Source: Azoarcus sp.
Lineage (GTDB): Bacteria > Pseudomonadota > Gammaproteobacteria > Burkholderiales > Rhodocyclaceae
Length of the DNA stretch: 35,486 nt
Assembly (NCBI GenBank): GCA_023230755.1
Contig: JALNWS010000013.1
Location: 1-35,486, forward strand
Direction of reading: 5' to 3'
This document shows positions 32,294 through 35,486 of this stretch, piece after piece (the first letter of the stretch is position 1; each line of letters starts with the position of its first letter). The notes under the pieces are model-generated. The model saw nothing but the letters and a program-made list of their open reading frames with translations, did no database searches and had not been told where the DNA came from. A program made the translations under genes and the position numbers.

Positions 32294-35152
32294 ATGAGCG
32301 CGACCACTCAGAACGCTGTCAAAGCCGATGCCAGCACCCTGCAAATGCAGGAAATCTCCGGCGAAGTCCTGATCGAAAAATATGCCAAGGGCGATGAGCA
32401 GACCGTTCACGCGGTCCGCCAGCGCGTCGCCCGTGCACTCGCCGCGATCGAGGCGGAAGACAAGCGCGCTCACTGGGAAGCAAAGTTCCTCGAAGCTCAG
32501 GAAAAAGGTTTCGTGCCCGCAGGCCGCATCAACAGCGCCGCCGGTACCACCCTCGCCGCAACCCTGATCAACTGCTTCGTCCAACCGGTTGGCGACTCCG
32601 TCACCGAGTCCGTCGATGGCCGCCCCGGCATCTACACCGCGCTCGCCCAGGCTGCCGAAACCATGCGCCGCGGGGGCGGCGTGGGCTACGACTTCTCCTC
32701 CATCCGTCCCAAGGGTGCGCTGGTCAGGGGCACCGCCTCAAACGCCTCCGGCCCGGTGTCGTACATGCGTGTGTTCGACCGCTCGTGCGAAACCGTCGAA
32801 TCCGCCGGTGCGCGTCGCGGCGCCCAGATGGGCGTGCTGCGCTGCGACCACCCGGACATCGAGGAATTCATCCACGCCAAGGACAAGGGCGACCTCACCA
32901 ACTTCAACATCTCGGTGGGCGTCACCGATGCCTTCATGAAGGCAGTCGAAAGCGACGGTGACATCGAGCTGGCGCACAAGGCCGAGCCCACGCAGGAGCT
33001 CAAGGACGCAGGCGCCTATCAGCTCGACGACGGCAACTGGGTGTACCGCAAGGTGCGCGCGCGCAACCTGTGGGATCAGGTCATGCGCTCGACCTACGAC
33101 CACGCCGAACCGGGCATCCTCTTCCTCGACCGCATGAACCAGGACAACAACCTGTACTACTGCGAAACCATCGAGGCCACCAACCCCTGCGCCGAGCAAC
33201 CGCTGCCGCCTTACGGCTGCTGCTGCCTGGGCTCGATCAATCTCACGCCCTTCGTCAAGAACCCGTTCACCGCCAAGGCCGAGTTCGACTACGCCGGTTT
33301 CGGCAAGGTGGTGGACGTATCCATCCGCATGCTCGACAACGTGCTCGAAGCCACGCACTGGCCGCTCGAGCAGCAGCGCGCCGAAGCCGACTCCAAGCGC
33401 CGCGTGGGTCTGGGCTTCACCGGTCTGGGCGATGCCCTGATCATGCTGCAAAAGCGTTACGACAGCCCCGAAGCACGCGAAGAAGGCCGCAAGATCTCCG
33501 AGTACATGCGTAACCGTGCCTATCTCGCCTCGGCCGAGCTGGCCCGCGAGCGCGGCGCCTTCCCGCTGTTCAACGCCGACATGTACCTGTCGGGCGGCAA
33601 CTTCGCCTCGCGTCTCCCGATCGAGGTCAAGGACAGAATCCGCAAGCACGGCATCCGCAACTCGCACCTGCTGTCGATCGCCCCCACCGGCACCATCTCG
33701 CTGGCCTTCGCCGACAACGCGTCGAACGGCATCGAGCCGCCGTTCTCGTACACCTACACCCGGCGCAAGCGCATGGCCGACGGCACCTTCAAGGAATACG
33801 CCGTCGAAGACTACGCATGGCGTTTGTACAAGCACATGGGTGGCAACGTCGACAAGCTGCCGCCCTACTTCGTCACCGCGCTCGAGATCTCGGCCCAGGC
33901 CCACAAGGACATGGTTGCCGTCGTCGCCCCCTACGTCGACACCTCGATCTCGAAGACGGTGAACGTACCGGCCGACTACCCCTACACCGAATTCGAGGAT
34001 CTCTACCTCACCGCGTGGAAAGCTGGCCTCAAGGGCCTGGCCACCTACCGCCCGAACAACGTGCTGGGCTCGGTGCTGTCGGTCACCCCGGCCAGCGGGC
34101 AGAAGCAGCCGCACGACGTCGAGATCTCGGAGGCCAACAAGCGCCTGTCGATCAAGTCGCTGCCGGCACCAGTGCTGACCAGCCTGCGCTGGCCGGGTCG
34201 TCCGGACATGCCGGACGGCAACCTGGCATGGACCTACATGCTCAACACGCCGCAGGGTGGCTTTGCGCTGTTCGTCGGCCAGTTCGGTACCAATGGCGGC
34301 ACCTTCCCCTTCGAAGTCTGGGTAAACGGCGCCGACCAGCCACGCGGCCTGGGTGCTGTTGCCAAGACGCTGTCGATGGACATGCGCGCCAACGACCGTG
34401 GCTGGCTCAAGCTCAAGCTCGAGACCCTGTCGCGTACCGTGGGTGAGAAATCCTTCGAGATGCCGATGCCGCCGCACGGCGAGCGCAAGCTGGTGCCCGG
34501 TGTCGTCGCCGCCTTCTCGCAGATGGTGAACTACCGCTGCGAACAGCTCGGCGCATTCGAAACCGAGGGCGAGACCCCCGTGCTCGACACCCTGTTCAGC
34601 CTGGAAGAACCGAAAACTGGCACCGACGGCACCCTGTCGTGGACGGTTGATATCTACAACCCGGCGACCAGCGAAGATTTCGTGCTCGGTCTCAAGGAAA
34701 TCACCCTGCCGGACGGTGTCACCCGCCCCTACTCGGTTTGGCTGTCGGGCAACTACCCGCGTGCGCTGGACGGACTGACCCGCATCCTGTCGCTCGACAT
34801 GCGCGTCATGGATCCGGCCTGGATCGGCATGAAGCTGCGCAAGCTGCTCGACTACCCCGAGCCGCTGGGCGACTTCATGGCCTTCGTTCCGGGTACCAAG
34901 CGTCAGCAGAACTACCCCAGCACCGTGGCCTACATCGCTCAGCTGATGATTCACCGCTACGCCATGCTCGGCGTACTCGACGAAAAGGGTTTCCCCACCC
35001 GTGAGATGGGCATTCTCGAAACCCCGCGTGACGAGAACGAGCCCAAGCTGATGCAGGGCGCGCTGTGCAAGGAATGTGGCAACCACACCGTGATCCGCAA
35101 GGACGGCTGCGACTTCTGCACCGCCTGCGGCGCTGTGGGCACCTGCGGCTGA
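32294..35152 (+). CDS. nrdJ: Adenosylcobalamin-dependent (class II) ribonucleotide reductase
   Basis: A 952-residue enzyme making deoxyribonucleotides without oxygen, using B12 to generate the thiyl radical. Visible: redox Cys94 in LINCFVQ, the active-site triad N297/C299/E301 in NPCAEQPLPPYG, GGGVGYDFSSIRP, SNASGPVSYMRVFD and SIAPTGTISLAF. The C-terminal third (about 620-920) contains two similar units about 140 residues apart, each with xVWxxG...LSxDMR (SMDMRAND and SLDMRVMD). The tail holds a zinc-ribbon-like cysteine set at 925, 928, 939, 942, 945 and 951. No B12 riboswitch was seen upstream; NrdR-like boxes are present. It is divergent from hoxF. Confidence 0.96.
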   Translation: MSATTQNAVKADASTLQMQEISGEVLIEKYAKGDEQTVHAVRQRVARALAAIEAEDKRAHWEAKFLEAQEKGFVPAGRINSAAGTTLAATLINCFVQPVGDSVTESVDGRPGIYTALAQAAETMRRGGGVGYDFSSIRPKGALVRGTASNASGPVSYMRVFDRSCETVESAGARRGAQMGVLRCDHPDIEEFIHAKDKGDLTNFNISVGVTDAFMKAVESDGDIELAHKAEPTQELKDAGAYQLDDGNWVYRKVRARNLWDQVMRSTYDHAEPGILFLDRMNQDNNLYYCETIEATNPCAEQPLPPYGCCCLGSINLTPFVKNPFTAKAEFDYAGFGKVVDVSIRMLDNVLEATHWPLEQQRAEADSKRRVGLGFTGLGDALIMLQKRYDSPEAREEGRKISEYMRNRAYLASAELARERGAFPLFNADMYLSGGNFASRLPIEVKDRIRKHGIRNSHLLSIAPTGTISLAFADNASNGIEPPFSYTYTRRKRMADGTFKEYAVEDYAWRLYKHMGGNVDKLPPYFVTALEISAQAHKDMVAVVAPYVDTSISKTVNVPADYPYTEFEDLYLTAWKAGLKGLATYRPNNVLGSVLSVTPASGQKQPHDVEISEANKRLSIKSLPAPVLTSLRWPGRPDMPDGNLAWTYMLNTPQGGFALFVGQFGTNGGTFPFEVWVNGADQPRGLGAVAKTLSMDMRANDRGWLKLKLETLSRTVGEKSFEMPMPPHGERKLVPGVVAAFSQMVNYRCEQLGAFETEGETPVLDTLFSLEEPKTGTDGTLSWTVDIYNPATSEDFVLGLKEITLPDGVTRPYSVWLSGNYPRALDGLTRILSLDMRVMDPAWIGMKLRKLLDYPEPLGDFMAFVPGTKRQQNYPSTVAYIAQLMIHRYAMLGVLDEKGFPTREMGILETPRDENEPKLMQGALCKECGNHTVIRKDGCDFCTACGAVGTCG

Positions 35153-35166
35153 CGCAGCAAACCCCC

Positions 35167-35188
35167 GGTGCTCGTGTGGGTGAGCACC
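35167..35188. other. Small hairpin after nrdJ
   Basis: GGTGCTC and GAGCACC form a 7-bp stem with an 8-nt loop, 14 bp after the nrdJ stop. There is no T-run, so it is not a classic terminator. Confidence 0.35.
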
Positions 35189-35246
35189 ATAACTTGAAAT
35201 CTGGACCCCATAAGTTGAAACTTTGGACCCCATAAGTTGAAACTTC
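35189..35246. repeat. Tandem 21-22 bp repeats, about 2.7 copies
   Basis: Units start at 35189, 35210 and 35232 and read ATAAsTTGAAAyyTTGGACCCC with small changes; the third is cut after ATAAGTTGAAACTTC. The copies differ at a few positions. Multiple short directly repeated sites of this kind resemble transposase-binding ends of IS21-like elements, but no transposase is visible here, so a mobile origin is only suggested. Confidence 0.75.
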
Positions 35247-35271
35247 TGTAAGGAATAGAGAGCTGAAACTC

Positions 35272-35309
35272 AGAGCCCCCTGCAACTTACGTTGCAGGGG
35301 GCTCTTTTT
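35272..35309 (+). terminator. Strong rho-independent terminator downstream of nrdJ
   Basis: A perfect 15-bp inverted repeat (AGAGCCCCCTGCAAC and its complement) with a TTAC loop is followed by five T. It lies 120 bp after nrdJ, beyond the tandem repeats, and would end plus-strand transcription. Confidence 0.93.
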
Positions 35310-35463
35310 GTTTCCGAGGGCCGACCATAGGAGGCCCGAGCACCCCGCTCAAACAGTTCTTTCTGAGCTTGGGACTTCCTTCTCTTTGGTCTTTACCGTG
35401 ACTACCGGGACCTCAATCGTCACGCTCTTTGCACCCATCGCATGCATGGCCTGGAGGAAAAAT

Positions 35464-35486
35464 ATGAACGAGAACGTCCCCCTGGA
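35464..35486 (+). CDS. Possible start of a further gene (cut by window edge)
   Basis: An ATG at 35464 follows an excellent ribosome site (GGAGG, then six bases) and opens MNENVPL before the window ends. Only seven residues are visible, so no family can be named. On the opposite strand an open frame of 45 codons (35349-35486) also reaches the edge; it has no convincing start. The 155 bp between the terminator and this ATG show no clear promoter. Confidence 0.4.

Noticed and set aside
32738..35233. 831-codon open frame on the minus strand
   Set aside because: It is antisense to nrdJ, whose motifs are unmistakable; long antisense frames are common in high-GC genes with strong third-position bias. 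No protein family features were seen.
35349..35486. 45-codon minus-strand frame reaching the window edge
   Set aside because: It has only a weak ribosome site before its ATG codons, and the opposite strand has a much better gene start; it cannot be judged without more sequence.

Overview
The window looks like chromosomal DNA of a GC-rich betaproteobacterium, most likely a Rhodocyclales member of the Thauera/Azoarcus/Aromatoleum type. This is an inference from gene content: a Cupriavidus-type NAD+-reducing [NiFe] hydrogenase (hoxFUYHW), a B12-dependent ribonucleotide reductase, a BenE-type benzoate carrier, a branched-chain/aromatic-acid type ABC transporter, an exact FNR/ANR box, and many small betaproteobacterial families (DUF1841, DUF2189, YdcH). 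Nearly all of the window is coding. No tRNA, rRNA, CRISPR array or intact mobile element was seen.

Layout. 1-751: 3' end of nth (endonuclease III) and a DUF1841 gene. 782-1431 (minus): two small exported class I cytochromes c with a 4-bp overlap. 1587-5033 (plus): a compact operon of a MoxR-type AAA+ ATPase, a degenerate-EAL/HDOD signalling protein and a CoxE-like VWA protein. 5056-5826 (minus): a di-iron-type metallo-beta-lactamase-fold protein with an FNR box upstream. 6062-8237: a MarR regulator (minus) divergent from a ClC chloride channel/antiporter. 8269-11522 (minus): a spermidine-synthase-like methyltransferase-fold protein and a PAS-PAS-GGDEF-EAL protein. 11886-16571 (minus): a complete branched-chain amino-acid-type ABC operon in the order livG-livF-SBP-livH-livM. 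16821-19529 (minus): htpG with a good sigma-32 promoter, and greB. 19789-23084 (plus): ydcH, an O-acetylhomoserine sulfhydrylase, an alpha/beta hydrolase and a DUF2189 membrane protein. 23086-23937 (minus): an endonuclease/exonuclease/phosphatase-fold protein. 24011-27029 (plus): a CDF zinc exporter, an HDOD protein and BenE. 26937-32028 (minus): the hox operon, with its maturation protease running into the 3' end of benE. 32294-35152 (plus): nrdJ, divergent from hox, with a putative NrdR box pair upstream. 35153-35486: short tandem repeats, a very strong terminator and the possible start of one more gene.

Functional themes. The hydrogenase (H2 to NADH), the oxygen-independent class II ribonucleotide reductase, the FNR-box-controlled di-iron-type protein and the small cytochromes c fit a facultative, probably denitrifying lifestyle with shifting oxygen supply. 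Candidate transport of organic acids or amino acids (liv operon, benE) fits a degrader of aromatic or organic acids. Three proteins belong to families linked to second-messenger or stress signalling (two HDOD, one GGDEF-EAL).

The items most worth a second look are: the MoxR/HDOD/VWA operon; the HoxF NuoE-like domain that keeps only one of four cluster cysteines; the NrdR-like box pair between hox and nrdJ; the internal duplication in NrdJ; the Arg-for-Lys Walker A of LivF; the FNR box before the MBL gene; and the repeat/terminator cluster at the right edge.
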